Assembly (NCBI GenBank): GCA_028023455.1
Contig: JAQFVV010000027.1
Coordinates: 5,577,845-5,641,844 of the forward strand
Length of the DNA stretch: 64,000 nt
Direction: 5' to 3'
From: Epiperipatus broadwayi
Taxonomy: Eukaryota > Onychophora > Udeonychophora > Euonychophora > Peripatidae
The stretch's first letter is position 1. Every line of letters begins with the position of its first letter. Made by a program: the position numbers and the translations under genes. A model generated the notes under the pieces. It did not search any database and was not told the DNA's origin. It worked only from the letters and a program-made list of their open reading frames with translations. Shown here piece after piece: positions 36,544-50,421 of this stretch.

Positions 36544-38234
36544 AAGTTGGAGATGACTAATTATCATTAGGAATAATATTATTTAGATTTAATTAGAGCT
36601 GCAACACAATAAATACAGTACTATAACATACACTATCACCAACCAACCATTGATTCATTTGACACAATTTTAAAAAAAAATTGAAATTTTCATTTATCTT
36701 ATATTTTTCATTATCAATTTTTTCCATATCTAAGCACAAAATTGTATGAACATATATATAATTTTTAATATTGCAGTAATAATTACTATGGGTTTTAAAA
36801 AAGTACCCGGCATCTTTCATTGTTTTTAAGTTTCTTTCATTTTATTAAAGAGTTGAAAGACAAAGCATTACAAAAGTAGAGGTCTGGAAAATTGTCTTTG
36901 ACAGAAAAATTTTAATTGCCTTCTTTTGACAAAAAGAAGTCATAAGAAAGCTATATTGAAAAATATTTCTTTACAAATTAATTTTTGTACAAATTTAGAA
37001 GTATAATAAGACAGACAGATTTTAAATGGTAAATTCTACATATACATATATGTGCGCTCAAATATTTTTTATTACTTGCATAAAAGAACTTAATTTTTTT
37101 GACTATATATAACTTATTGCATTCAAATTCAAGTCATTCACAATTTCTTTATCTATTTAAAATAATATTGTATAAAAAGAGTCATCATTATTTTATCAGA
37201 ATAATGAAAATTTTCAAGTCCATACATTACTTTCAATATATATAAAAGATTTAAATTAATTACAAATAGCAACTGCTGTTTTAGTCCATCCATCACTGCT
37301 ATCAGTCAATGAACTTTTGCCTATAAACCACAATATCACTTCACCAAACAGCACATATTTCCTTTCACTCAAATCACAAATTCCCAGTCAGATTCCTTTT
37401 TAGTGACTCCAAAAACAGATATAATTATATCCACATCTACTTAATAGATCCAACATAACAAGTGTGAAATCCAAATTAGTAATTTTAGAATTCACAGCTG
37501 CTGAAATTTGCATGAATAGCAATTCCTATTAAAAAAATTGTCAAATTTCTCATCAATATGGTTGTTATAGATTCTATTTTTTTAAATAAAAATTATCCCT
37601 TTAATCTAGGATTGTTCTATTCTGAAGTCTGATCAGCAATCTGAAAGAAATACCATTGATCGCTTGCATTTAACTTCTAATTCTAATATAATACACAAGA
37701 TTGCTTTGGTTTGAGTATAGACATATCCTGGATCCCTTTATAACCAATTTTCTGCCTAAACAAAGTGTTTTTGATAATTGACCAAGAAGTTGTCAAAAAT
37801 TCAGCAACACCAAACCATTTGAATTTACAGCACCAGTGCCATCTCTCAACTAATATTGGGCTAAAGTTTATTATTCCTGCCAATCAATGTAATTAAAGTC
37901 TCCAAATATATATATATTTTAATGATAGTAATATAATAATACTACCCAATAGGGAATGAGTTTTCTTTCTCAGGACTATAAAATGGGCACAGATTGCAAT
38001 CTATGAACCAATTTTTGATATTAGCCTTTATACATAAAGGAATTCCAAAAAAAAGATAACCAGTTATATATCAAATCAATTCTAACACCATGAACCTCTT
38101 TTTACTGAATGATTTCATCAGTAGCATCTACTGGGTAAATGAATATGATCATTCCAATTCCAAGAGTGAAATAACATATTAGGTATATGTTTTATGATGA
38201 CTATACAACCAATCTGTGAACCACAAATATGAAC

Positions 38235-38710
38235 AGACAAAACTCTCCATACAGTAGGGCCACCCTGCGCTAACCAGAGTAATCAATGGATGCCAGAAGG
38301 CTTGTGCATAAAATCCCCATATAGTACCTACTCATCCAATATCCCCAGACTAGTTTCTGGCTTGTGGCCTTCATCAGTGAGGAGCCTTGAATCTGAAAGC
38401 ACTGTATCTAGATCTTAGGATCTAATGCAACCCGCCAGCAGCCACCTTTTATCTCTACTTAACTATAAAACTATAAGAATGAAATTGGAAAAACAATAAT
38501 ATTTTCAATCTAAGCTCAATAGCTTATATAGTCATATGGTCTGAACTCAGTTCAGCACCCATACATCTTTGTGTCTTTGGCTCTTTAACAACCATAGCCA
38601 CCACTATCCTATTAGGCAGGAATGGTGTTAAACCACTAAACATCGCATGATAACAGTTATGTGCTAGCATAAGAGATGGTGATCATGTGATGTTTAGTAG
38701 TTTAACCACA
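38235..38710. repeat. FB-A family element, solo arm
   Basis: Begins ACAAAACTCTCCATACAGTA at about 38238 and follows the FB-A arm through ACCAGAGTAATCAATGGATG, GGCTTGTGGCCTTCATCAGT, AGCAGCCACCTTTTATCTC, GCTTATATAGTCATATGG and TTAAACCACTAAACATCGCA. It closes with a short inverted repeat of the distal GATCATGTGATG block near 38680-38700. Opposite orientation to the 27955 copy. Confidence 0.8.
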
Positions 38711-39139
38711 AATATGTCCGCATATTGAACTCACTGGCCCATTATCCAGTTCAGTAACTACTTCAGAAAACTTTTCATTCTCAAATACATCAACTCCATA
38801 CCTAATTGTATTCTATGCTGTTATATCTTCCCAATGGAAACAATCAATATTGCACATCATTAGACTTTGAAAATCTTTAAAATGTAGATGAGACTTGTTT
38901 CTTTCCTAAAAAATCATGATCAAATTTACATAAAATAACCTTTAAGGAAGCAAATCCTTTATGGTGCATTCGTTTCAAAGTCTAATCCAATGAAGATGTG
39001 AATTTACAAATATGGACTCGATAGTATCATATCCAGCAAAGTGAAGAACATATTGTCTGGCCTTATGATCTGGTCTTCATATTTCTAAAATTTTATAGCA
39101 CATCCTTAAAACATTCTAATGCTTTTATGGTACTTCAAT

Positions 39140-39320
39140 AGTTTATCCAAGCCTCACTTCCATACAATAAGTTAGGTAAAATAACAGCTTCGTATACAGA
39201 TAATTAGTTGCAGTAATTATTTCACTGCAATGAAATATTCTATCCTTTAATTTATTAAAAACAGCAAATTAAAGAATAACCTGTATTTCAAACATCAAAA
39301 GATAAGACTCAGATGTTGAG
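39140..39320 (-). pseudogene. LINE reverse-transcriptase tail fragment (older family)
   Basis: Near-duplicate of 39790-39970: both share AAGCCTCACTTCCATA(C/T)AATAA, GGTAAAATAACAGCTT and TATTCTATCCT-like text. On the minus strand it reads LLYGSEAW-like, then the reverse-transcriptase tail. Confidence 0.5.
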
Positions 39321-39339
39321 ATGCAGCAATGGTTCACTG

Positions 39340-39480
39340 ATGAAGAGCCATCAATTAGAAAGTAATCTGGGGATATTGGAGGAATAGGCAATAGATAAGG
39401 ATTTTGATGCACAAGCCTAGCATCCATTGATTGCTATGGCTGAGTGACGCTACTGTATGAAGAGAGTTGCTACTGTTTTA
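39340..39480. repeat. Partial FB-A fragment
   Basis: Contains GGGGATATTGGAGGAATAGG, GATGCACAAGCCT and CTACTGTATGAAGAGAGTT, the outer third of an FB-A arm, next to a LINE fragment. Confidence 0.6.
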
Positions 39481-39559
39481 ACAGATTGTGTATCATAAAA
39501 AATGATGATCATTTGCTGTTTTATTGTTTTTACATTTTTTCTAAGTATAATATTCATAA

Positions 39560-40350
39560 TTTAAGATTATAGAATAAATTGATGGAGCATATTTACCCTG
39601 AGTGCATTTTCATTAATTTAAAATCACGTAATGCTCTGATTGCTATGTATAATGACTTTGATTTAAGGAATAATCTTCAGTAATTTTTAGCTTTAATGGT
39701 TTTCCATTTGAAAAGGTAAACCACTTTAAATATCTCGATAGATTTTTTTAAGTAGAATGATGTTGAGAAAATAAAATTTTCTAATGCCTTTATGGTAGTT
39801 TGATAGTATATCCAAGCCTCACTTCCATATAATAAATTAGGTAAAATAACAGCTTTGTATAAATTAGTTGTAATAATTATTTCATTACAACGAAGTACTC
39901 TATCCTCTAATGTATTAAAAACCGCAAAGGGTATATTAAAGAATATTCTGCATTTCAAACATCAAAAGATAGATTTAGATGTAGCAATAGTCTTCAATGT
40001 ATTGCTACTGTTTTAATAAATAAAATAGAGTTCTTCACTGCTGCGAAAGAATTACTGTCACTAAATTATCTATATCTAAAACTGTTATTTTACCCAATTT
40101 ATTATATGAAAATGAGGCTTAGATACCCTATGAAATACATTAAACACATTAGAAAATTTGATTTTCTCAACATCTGAGTCTATCATTCTACTTAAAAATC
40201 TATCAAGATATTTAAAGTGGTTTACCTTTTCAAGAGTAAAATCATTCAAGCTAAAAATTATTGAATATTATTCATTAAATAAAAGTCATTATACATAGCG
40301 CTCAGGGTAAATATATATTTAAATGTGCTCCATTATATTTTTTAAACTTT
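39560..40350. repeat. Large inverted duplication carrying a LINE reverse-transcriptase tail
   Basis: The left arm 39560-39990 and right arm 40020-40350 are inverted copies. GGAGCATATTTACCCTGAG (39583) matches CTCAGGGTAAATATATATTT (40303), and AGGTAAACCACTTTAAATAT (39714) matches the complement of the stretch around 40205-40230. The left arm holds the best minus-strand frame (39677-39958), with LYKAVILPNLLYGSEAWIYY, a typical non-RTE LINE tail. Each arm carries its own substitutions, so the duplication is old. Confidence 0.7.
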
Positions 40351-40719
40351 TTATTTATACTATAATCTTAATATAAGCATATTATACTGTGTGTAGCATT
40401 GTCTGTTTGTGTAACCTGGTAACAACAGATATATGTCATTGTTCAAATGACCTGAATTTATATTGTCTTTGTTATTTTTAAACAGTCAAGATATAATATC
40501 TGTAACTGAACTATCCACACATATTTGTAATTCATGTTATTTAGATATCAGGTAAGCATTTATTTACTTTTAGTGCAATAAATCAATTTCATTAGTACAT
40601 TGTCCACATAATGAATAAATTTATAATAAGAAAATGTCACTGTGAAATCTACTGATGATACTATTAGTAGTGATCCATATGAAAAATATTAAGTGAAATG
40701 TGTTTCGCAATTCTACAAA

Positions 40720-41370
40720 GATTGAGAACATCTGGTCTATTCATCCAATATTCCCAGAATAGTTTCTAGTTTATGGCCTTCATCAGTGACGACTTGGATC
40801 TAAGAGCAAATCATCTAAATCTTTGGATCTAATGAAACTCCAGCAGCCACCTTTTACCTTCTTCTTTAACCTACAAACCTATGATCCCAAAATGAAAACA
40901 ATAATGTTTTCAATCCAAACTCATTCACTTATATAGCCATACAGATCTAAACCCATCACAATATCATATACATTTTGATGTCAGACTTTTTTTAACACCC
41001 CAATAAAACATCACATGTTCACTATTTATTATGCTTATGCAATCTTCAGTACCTCTGCATGGCTATACGAGTGAATAAGCTTGGATTCAAAACATTATTG
41101 TGTTTTCATTTTGGCTTCGTAGTTCTACTGCTTACTAAAAGGGTAAAAGATGGCTGCTGGGGAGTGCATCAAAGGCTAAGATCTAGTTTCAGTGCTCTCA
41201 GGTTCAAGGCTCCTCACTAATAAAGGCCACAAGCTAGAAACTAGTTTGGGAATATTGGATGAGAAGGTACTAGATAGGGATTGAGAGACACAACCCTTTT
41301 AACATCCATTGATTGCTATGATTTGCATTCGGTGGCATTACTGTATGGAGAGAGTTGTTACATGTTGAAA
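40720..41370. repeat. FB-A family fold-back, diverged two-arm form
   Basis: The left half (CTATTCATCCAATATTCCCA, GGCCTTCATCAGTGACGA, CCAGCAGCCACCTTTTACC, ACTTATATAGCCATAC) and the inverted right half (AAGATGGCTGCTGGGGAG, CCTCACTAATAAAGGCCACA, GGGAATATTGGATGAGAAGG, GGCATTACTGTATGGAGAG) face each other around about 41020. More diverged than the 57-61 kb copies. Confidence 0.75.
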
Positions 41371-43279
41371 ATTGCTGTACATTTGCAGTTTGAATATACA
41401 ATATGTATTCCATTATAATCAAAGCTTATCAACAAAATGAGCTACTATATATGATGGAAAATGTACATGAGATAGTCTTGGAATGAAATAAAAAATATAT
41501 AGTTTAATCTAGATAGTTCTAAATGAGTTAAATGCATCTGAAAAATTTTAATTAATTAAAATTTGATCTAATTATTTAAAATACAAGAAAGAAAAATTTT
41601 TTTTTTTTATTAATTTAAACATTTTTTCAAATATCTTCATTTAATATCTTATTAAATGGAGGAACCAAACAACTTAATTATTTCTAAAAAATGGCAATAA
41701 AAATATACATTTTGTTCAAATATACTGGAATCTTGATCTTAAAGAAATATATACAGATATTTTTTCTTGCTTTAATTTATATGGCAAGTTGTTTTTTTTT
41801 TGCAAGTTTTTTTTTGTTTGTTTGTTTGATGTGATTAAGCTATCAAAGATAAACTATTCAATGGGAATAAATTAAAAACAATTTTTCAGTCACTATTATA
41901 TCTTCTATTCTAGAAGACTCCATAGCCAATATATATAAAACATACCAACTGTTTAGATTATTCAGCAAGAAAGGACAAGGACTGCCCATTACTAATGATA
42001 TTTCACTGGAATTAAATTTCTATCAACAATGAAAATGCATCAATTTCAAACACCTATCATTGAGTGAATTGGTTAACTACAGTTTTACAGAAATTCATTA
42101 TGTTCAGATAGCCTTCTTCAACCTTCAACCGGTAATACATAAATGATAAAAAGAAGAAAAAATTCTACTATTTAACTACCATCAAAATAGCAGGAATTGT
42201 ATTAAATAATAAGCCATATTTCAACTTAAATTGAAAATGAAAAGTATGATTCTGATTTGTGAACAACTGATCTCGAGAAAAAGGATAAAGAAAAAAAATA
42301 GAATCTTGATGAATTTAAAATGGTTATGCCAGTCAAAACTAAAGATGAGAATTCTCAAGAACTGAAATACATCGAAAAGAATAAGCAAAAAAAAAAAATT
42401 GACTCATTTATAGAACAATATTGTTTAATGGATTTGGTTTATCCTATTATTTCTACATTGTAGAACTAATATTTTATTCATGAAATAATATTATTATGAT
42501 TATTATATTGACATATATTTTGAGTATAAAAATATTTTATACATACTTTCATATTTTCAACATATCTAATTATAGGCAGTATATAATTTTCTAATTATTG
42601 TTACATATAAAAAACAATCAGATTTTATTAAATGATTATTAATGAAGGAAAAGGATATCTAAGAAATAAAGGAGTTTACATGTTTAAGTGAAAACATCAT
42701 GAAAAGATTACAAATATTTTTTAATCACATGGAGAACCCTAATTGGAATCTTATCCACCAGTAAAAAGGGAAGGTATTTATAAAATATCACAATTATTAA
42801 TGCCTATTCAAAAATAAACATGGCCATTCTTTTAGAACTAAAAAAAAAAATTAAAGCAACCCAATTCATAAACTACAAATATATTTACATATGTCATATG
42901 CAAATAATTTAGTCTATGTGGCATTCACAATGCCATTTTTTAACTTTCACGGCAAACTTTATTTTTCAAAAAATATTAACACTTTACATCTATTGTACTC
43001 TATGGAGAGATATATCTTCCCAACATAATTAATCAATTATTACACTTCTTTTGGCTTAACATTTATAACACTAATGCAAGTCTATTTCCCTATAAAAACC
43101 ATACTAAAATTTATCGTAAAATACTTTTTACGAAGTCTGTTATCAGTCAGTTTACATAGTTAGTTGAACGAAAATGTGTTTTTGCAATAGTTCATTTTAT
43201 AGTACCATATCGAACAAGTTGAAGAATAAATTGATTCATCATTGATTTTGCCATTGTATTTTTAAAATCGTACAGAACA

Positions 43280-45300
43280 TCCTTAAGTGAAATTTTTCTA
43301 GTGCCTTCATGTTATGTCGATGGGAGGTATCTGCACCTCATGGACAAAATAACAGCTCAATATACAAATATAATGTAATTATATCATTGCATTTAGCGTT
43401 TAAATTTGTTAAATGGAGCAACAATATCTTGCAGTCAGCACTATACCAGAATGGCCAATTCACACTTTTTTATCTAAAAAACTATCTAGATATTTAAATT
43501 AACATTCTCAACTTAAAAGTTGCTGAATCACTGTCTGATAATGGACTTGACTTTTTCTTAATTCTGCAGATCATCTTCTAAAATGGCAAGGATAGCGCAA
43601 ATATCAACATATCATAAATTCCGAAGGAAAAGTTATTTTTCTGCGTTTAATTAGTTTGAATTAAAAACTTCACCATCAAAGCTGTATTACATCTTAATAT
43701 CTGCTTCATGAAGTCATTTACCAACTGCTCAGAAGATTGCTGTTATAAAAATAGAAAAAAGTTGTAACTAATTATCATTTCAAATGACTCGGATTTTCCA
43801 ACAGCAATAATGACTTTGCCTCTCATTTCATCATGGGGAAGCCGTATAATATGAAAAAATTTCGTGACCTGTTTGATTAATTGGATTGAGTTCCTCGACC
43901 AAAAGCAATATACAAGTTGTATCTTTGCTTTTCTTTTCTTGCAATTTTTCTGGCAACAATAACCATATTTTGTAGTATTTCTTGATTTAGTAAAACCATA
44001 CAATAGCTGTTCACCATTTATCTATGACTGGAACAACCTAATCAATAAAATTCTTGAAAATACTTTATTGTAGTGGATAGTAATGGCATTCCATGATAAT
44101 TTCTATCTTCTTTTATTTTTATAAATTGGAATGATACAAAGTTAATAACAGATCGTGAATCAATAAATTCCTAAAAAAAATTTCAATTGTAGTGAAATAA
44201 ACTTATAGTTACTATATTTAAAAAAATTTTCAGATATCACCAGGATCTGAAACTTTCCTATTTTTTAATATTACTAAGAGATGTTTTAACTTAAATTCAA
44301 ATAAATAGGTAAAATAGATATCTCTCTAAAACAATTGTATAAATTCTTATATCTTTAATCAAAAACTGATCAAAATACTTTCTCCAATTTGAAATATTAT
44401 AAATGTCTTATATTTTTAATCAAAAACTGATCAAAGTTCTCTCTCCAATTTGAAGTATCATTATATCAGTGATCTCCAAGAAAGATTATGTTGTTTTTCC
44501 AAGCCCATGTGTGAATTTCAATGCTTACAAACCCTTACACAATAAATCATTCAATGTGCTCTCATGAGCTCCAGTTCTACATATGTGACTAGCTCTGACA
44601 CTTATGGTGTTCGAACATGTGAATTAGACTATTACCTTATTTTAATTCATCAGTGACCATACTCAAAAAAATGACTGCATTTTCTTTGCGAATCTAATCC
44701 ACCAATTATTTTTAAACCATCATTTACTAAATTTCTGCCTTTAAATTTTAACATTGATTATAAAGCTCCACATTCAATTTATTGTTCCATCATGCAGAAA
44801 ATCTTTCCCTTTAATCTAATCACTAATAATAGAACTGCTATCAGAAAATCAGTCAAAATTCTTTTTAGAGAATCCAAGAATAGTTTTATCTAGTTCATCC
44901 TTTAGCATAACTTCATGCCCCAATTTAAAAGCCGTCATTTCAATTCTTCTCTCATTTAAAAAATGATCAAAATATTCCCTCCACTTGTCCAATATATCAT
45001 CATTATATTATTTAAAAAAAGATCTCATCCCTCGATTTCATAGGAGTATGACGTCATTTTTCAGGTCCATGTCTGTATTTTCTTTGTCCTTTTAATCCAC
45101 CAATTATTTTTAAACCTCCGTTACAGTAGATGAACCTTTCCTTTCACACAACTATACTGGTTACAAAGCTGATATTTAATTTACTATTCCACCAAACAGA
45201 AAATACCATGTTTCTTTTGGATCAAGTCCCAATAAAGAAATTATTGTCAGAGAATCGGTCAGAATTCTTTATAGAAAACCCAAGAAGAGACTTCCCTTTA
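43280..45300 (-). pseudogene. Long decayed LINE relic (non-RTE family)
   Basis: Pieces lie in the correct 5' to 3' order on the minus strand. A pre-RT linker at 44950-45010 (DILDKWREYFDHFLN) is followed by similar WRKYF pieces near 44360-44460. RT core remnants at 43743-44003 include a stretch matching the usual LINE pattern LHDGMxGxV before the KQGCVLAP box. The tail at 43280-43560 is akin to the LINE tail at 39790-39960. Stops and frameshifts are everywhere. The repeated linker motif (three occurrences) suggests local duplication or overlapping insertions. Confidence 0.5.
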
Positions 45301-45309
45301 AGATAATTC

Positions 45310-48300
45310 AAGCCTCTGAAATATGACAATCTTGTAATCTCAAATGGACCATTTTAATGTTGAATGATTTTAAAAACAAATATCAAATTTTGTACTAACA
45401 TATTTGGAATAGGATCTATTTTTTTTAATGTTATGATCATTTTAAACTTGGAAAGGACTAAACTATTGCTATGAACTATGTTTACATTCAGACTTGACCC
45501 TTGTATATAAAAAAACAATATCAAATAAATTAAATTTTTTATATACTTAACTTTTGCACGATTTAGATTTTATTAATTTCAATTGTTTAACAAACCTCTT
45601 CCTCTTCTCTATTATTCAAATTATACAAAAAAAGCAATAATATAAACAAAGCTGAAGAAATTAATAAGTAGAATCAAGAAACTTTAATTAATCATACAAT
45701 TGGACAATTTAAGAAATCCTTTCAAGATATCAGAATGTTTCTGATGACTATCACAGCACAAAATCCAAAACGTGAAACATTTTTAAAAAAACTTTTAGCA
45801 TTCCACTTCCAAAATAAATCTTATAAGAAGATAGTAATAATCGAATGATTTATTGCAAATTTCTAAAAAGTTCGAGCACCAGAAGTGGAGGAACAGAGAC
45901 ATGATCCACAAACCTTGAATTCCAAAGTTCACCACTTTCCCACTGCATGAAATCTCATGAGTTATGAGCAAAATGAAATCATAAAATAAAAGATAATTAC
46001 CCTGCTAAAGAGCTTCATTTCTATAAATATTTTTCAATCTCTATGTAAGATTATTGGAAAATCATTAAGAAAAGATTCTTAAAGTAGCATTCACGAAAAG
46101 AAATCAAAAGTAATATCTCTTTTTAAAATAATTTTCATTCAGTACTTTTGATTGTTATACAAAAACTTGAAGGAGATGACAAGCAATTACAAATCACTAT
46201 CGATGTTAATCAAACCTCCTTATAATCACAGTAGTTTATTATCTAGATGCTCCTTGCTTTCAACTAGATGATAGCATAAATTCATATATATATACATTTT
46301 AATAAACTCTTAAATCATTATCATATGTGAGATTAGATATAGAATGAAAATAAATCTACAGGATTAGAATTATCAACTAAACGATGAGATTACAAAATTT
46401 GATGCAATACCTACAAATGGAACATCACACAAAATACTACTTTCAAATTCAGAAAACTGAGTAAGAAATATAGAACAGCGACAAAAGGATTCCAAATCAA
46501 AAGCTTTTGCATAGTTCTAAAACAGGTCAATCAAAAAAAAAAAACATAAGTTGAGAAAAAAATATGCTGTATCACAAGATTTTGCATTATGATTATCAGA
46601 CTATATGGATTATTACTACAACATATTCTTAGTAAGAAGAAAAGCTTTATTTTTTGAAATTTAAGCTTGAAGTATATGAAGATCATATCCTAAGTTCCAA
46701 ATGAATAGTCAACAACCATTTCAAGGCACCGACACAAGCAAACTACTTTCCAAGTTTGTAGTATATGTGAACTTTTAATTTTAAGGAGAGACATTCACAA
46801 ATTGAAAAATATTATTTAATTATAAAATAATTTATTTCTAAGATATGTCATAACGGATATGCATGGCAGTTGCAATATTCCTTGAGTGCACACCAAAAAT
46901 CATACCATTCAATAAAATCATAATACATAATAATCTTCCCTATTACTTAGTTCCAAGTTTTCCTGCGAATACCTGAAATCGTGGATAATAGAAAATCATT
47001 TATAAGATGCATGTTTTATGTATGTACACACATATCTACAACATAACTTCCATTTTTATAAGATCTACATTTAAAGCAACAAAAATAATTTAACACAAAG
47101 AATAATGTCCAATTTGAAAATTACAATACAATTAATAAATTCAGAGAAAGAGAACCACATGAATAATGAATCTTTATACAGATGGGTGTCCTTGTGAAAT
47201 TTATGAATTTTTAATAGCTTAAATTGTGCCTAAATAAAATTATAATGGCAATTCTGTAGATGCAAGGAATATATTCCATCTATCTTAAATAATACTATCA
47301 AAAATTCATTTTTTCTATAACACATATAAAATATATGTAATCTTATGATGAAATACTTCCCTAGAATGTACATACTACATGGTAGATTAATTCTAGATTG
47401 GTTTATCATCTTTATAAATTCAAGATGTATATTCCTGAAGACTGGCATGGTCGATTCTGTGAAACAAAACTGCAGATGTATGAAATCATGGAATAGAATG
47501 GCGTTTTTGCAAATCTTAGTCAATGAAAATAACAGAATAAGAACTCAATGACCTGAATAGGTTCATAATGCAAATAGGAGATTCTTTTCCAACCCAAACT
47601 GTAAGAAACTAAATGATTGAAATGTAGTTCCATATCATGAACAATAAAAAAGTGAAAAGACGGGTTTGCATGTTATGAATCTGGAGAAGAATGAAAAAGG
47701 TAAGTAGAAAGAATCAGAATTGCAGTGTATACATTATAAGACAACTGACTATAAACTTAGAAGAAACATAAAAGTTGGCCTACAGAAAACAAGAGAAACA
47801 AAGATAAATAAAAATATTAATTTAAAGAGAGCAATTATAAGAACCTGAAGGATAGTACAATAAACAATAAAATTTGAATGTTAATGTGCTGCTGAGCAAG
47901 CCTGCCATCTAATAATGTTCCTTGAGGCTATGTAATGCAGCAATTTCCTCATCACAACAGAAAAACCACTAAGCATATTCAGTCCACACTCATCATTTTA
48001 TGATAGTATCATTCATGATTAACTTCTATCCTTTAATAAAGAACTATCTGCATTCCAAAATATGTTTGACATTTCCCTTTTCCGAATGGATAATTAGGGC
48101 TCTGAGATGGGACTAGCTAAGAGACCCATTAGGAGACCATCTCAAAAGTCCAGAAAAGATTTTTTACTTTGTTGAAATTGTATAAAATACTCACCAGTAT
48201 GCTACTCTTACATACAGCCAACTGCTCCTCCCTTTAAGTGATAGATCAGTATAAAAAAGATTTAAGAATAAGATTAGCAAATACATAGGCTCAACTGCAC

Positions 48301-50030
48301 ATAAATCATCAAAATATATGACACATCACTGTTTCATATATAGGGCGACACAATGATACACCAAACTGTAATGGTAATACAAGCTTAGCCAAAATGAATT
48401 TAACTTTTGCTTTGGGGAAAAATTGATTTTACACTGGATGCCATCAACCAATATAAGATAAGCTGATTTAATTGAATAAATCCTTTTATTCCCATATCTA
48501 AATCATCAAAGCCAGGTTAAAAATTTATTTGAAGATCGTGTAAGTGTAGAATGACTCACAATCATGTAATCACATTTGCATGTGAATGATGAGTGGCTTA
48601 AAGTAGGAAGTGAACATCAAAACAAATAATAAACTTTAAAAACTTTATTTAACAATTTTAATAAATAATAATAAATAAATTAAATTAGAATTATAAATAT
48701 TTTAGAATGGTATACATCTTTACCCAATATGTAAATAAAACAGATCAAGTCACGTACACACATTGCCAAATTTGACTGATTATCCAATAATTTATTATTT
48801 AATTTTTAATACTGTGTAAATCTAGTGTACATAGACCACATATATCAGTTACAAAATTCTTATGCATATTGCTAATATGTAAATTCAATATTATTATACC
48901 AAAATACACACAGTAATATAATATTGTTTAAAAGAATTTTTTTCCCCCTACTTAATGAATTATTTTAACTACAATACATAAAGGGGGATGGGGTGAAATT
49001 AATTTTGTCACTACTTGAATTTATAGGACTTTATGAAAAATAATTGAAATTTCTCACCTTAGTAAGTCTGCAGAACTAATTATACACATTAATACAATTA
49101 GCACTTTCTTTCATATCAGAATTTAGTGATGTATTGCTTGTCATATATCTTCTTGAAGCTATTAAAAATATCATGACAGGTTCAAGCGATATTCAGCATC
49201 ATTTTCATATAATGTTTGGCTTAAAGCTTAGTTAATTTTTAAAGCTATTCTCTTTGATTTTCCTGAATCACAGGCTAGAAAATTTGGTCCTCCATTTTGA
49301 ATAGCAACAGGTTGTAGAAACAGTTTTAGTAGCATTCCATAGAAGTTCTTTAGACAACTTTTAACTGGGTGCCTTTTTCCACCTCTTTACATTACATGAT
49401 TGAAAGAAAACTAGCAAAACAAGCACAAGTTTGTCCTAATCAGACAAGAAAAACCTATTAAATAACTCAATCTTTGGCAAACTTAATGTTTCTCCTTAGT
49501 TACTTTATATAGCGGAATGATGACTCGTTTTTGATCAGTCTGTGATCTCCCAATTATTTTCTATTAAGCTTAGATGCGAGTGTTAGAAGAGGACAGCAGT
49601 CTAATCAATAAGTAGATGAATTGTTTATTTTGCTTATGTCACAAGTTGTTTATTGCATCGTCCTTGAATCAATCAAGTTACTGCCTTTTTCATTAACAAA
49701 AGTTTTTTTCTTGTGATGTTTTTCAAGACATGTTTCCTCACTCAATAATCCTTTCAATCAGCATGTTTATTAACACCTTCTAATAATTTATTTATTTTTT
49801 TTAGATTTTTAAATAAAATTTGACTAACAATTTTAGAAAAATATAACATTATAACTTTAGAAAAATACTAACTATCTTCTTTCTGTACTTAATAGAGTTT
49901 ATTTCTAGGAATATTTCTTCCCAACATTGATTGATATTTTCACAAATCATAGTAAAAAAACAAAAAAGCCCTCTAACCATTTTCTATCCCTTAAATATTA
50001 TTAAGTGTTTTTATTTGAACTCTACTATTT
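45310..50030. other. AT-rich intronic stretch, no gene seen
   Basis: No recognised exon. Paired small frames at 47230-47551 on opposite strands have no known motifs. Contains the second copy of the 29855 dispersed repeat at 45860-45965. Confidence 0.45.
45860..45965. repeat. Dispersed repeat, copy 2 (partner at 29855-29960)
   Basis: Ordered similarity with 29855-29960 over about 100 bases, beginning AAGTTCGAGCACCAGAAGT. No internal coding signal. Confidence 0.4.
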
Positions 50031-50036
50031 TAATTT

Positions 50037-50421
50037 ATTGAAATAAATCGAGATACTGCCAAATCTCTAGCGCTCGTTAAACACTTAACCGACAACCAAT
50101 CAGATGTCAGGGATAGCTGTCCAAATGACATCAAAACCAAAACACACAAAAAAGATTTTACGAGAAAAGGGCGGTCAACCTTTTCTCTATTTTTCTTTCC
50201 ATATATCTAAGCCAGTCATAAGCATTTATATATATATATTTATTTATTTAGATATATAGAAAGAAAAGTAGAGAAAAGGGTGGCCGTCCTTTTCTCATAA
50301 AATCTTTGTTGTGTGTTTGGGTTTCGATGTCATTTGGACAGCTATCCCTGACATCTGATTGGCTGTTGGTTAAGTGTTTAACGAGCGCTAGAGATTTGGC
50401 AGTATCTTGATTTATTTCAAT
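50037..50421. repeat. Fold-back element with long, well-conserved arms
   Basis: The left arm starts ATTGAAATAAATCGAGATAC and contains CTCTAGCGCTCGTTAAACAC, ATCAGATGTCAGGGATAGCT and AGAAAAGGGCGG. The right arm is its inverted copy, ending GTATCTTGATTTATTTCAAT at 50421. Arms are about 175 bases with few mismatches and an A/T centre of about 35 bases near 50230. The GC content of the arms is higher than the surrounding DNA. No coding capacity and no clear target duplication. Confidence 0.85.
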
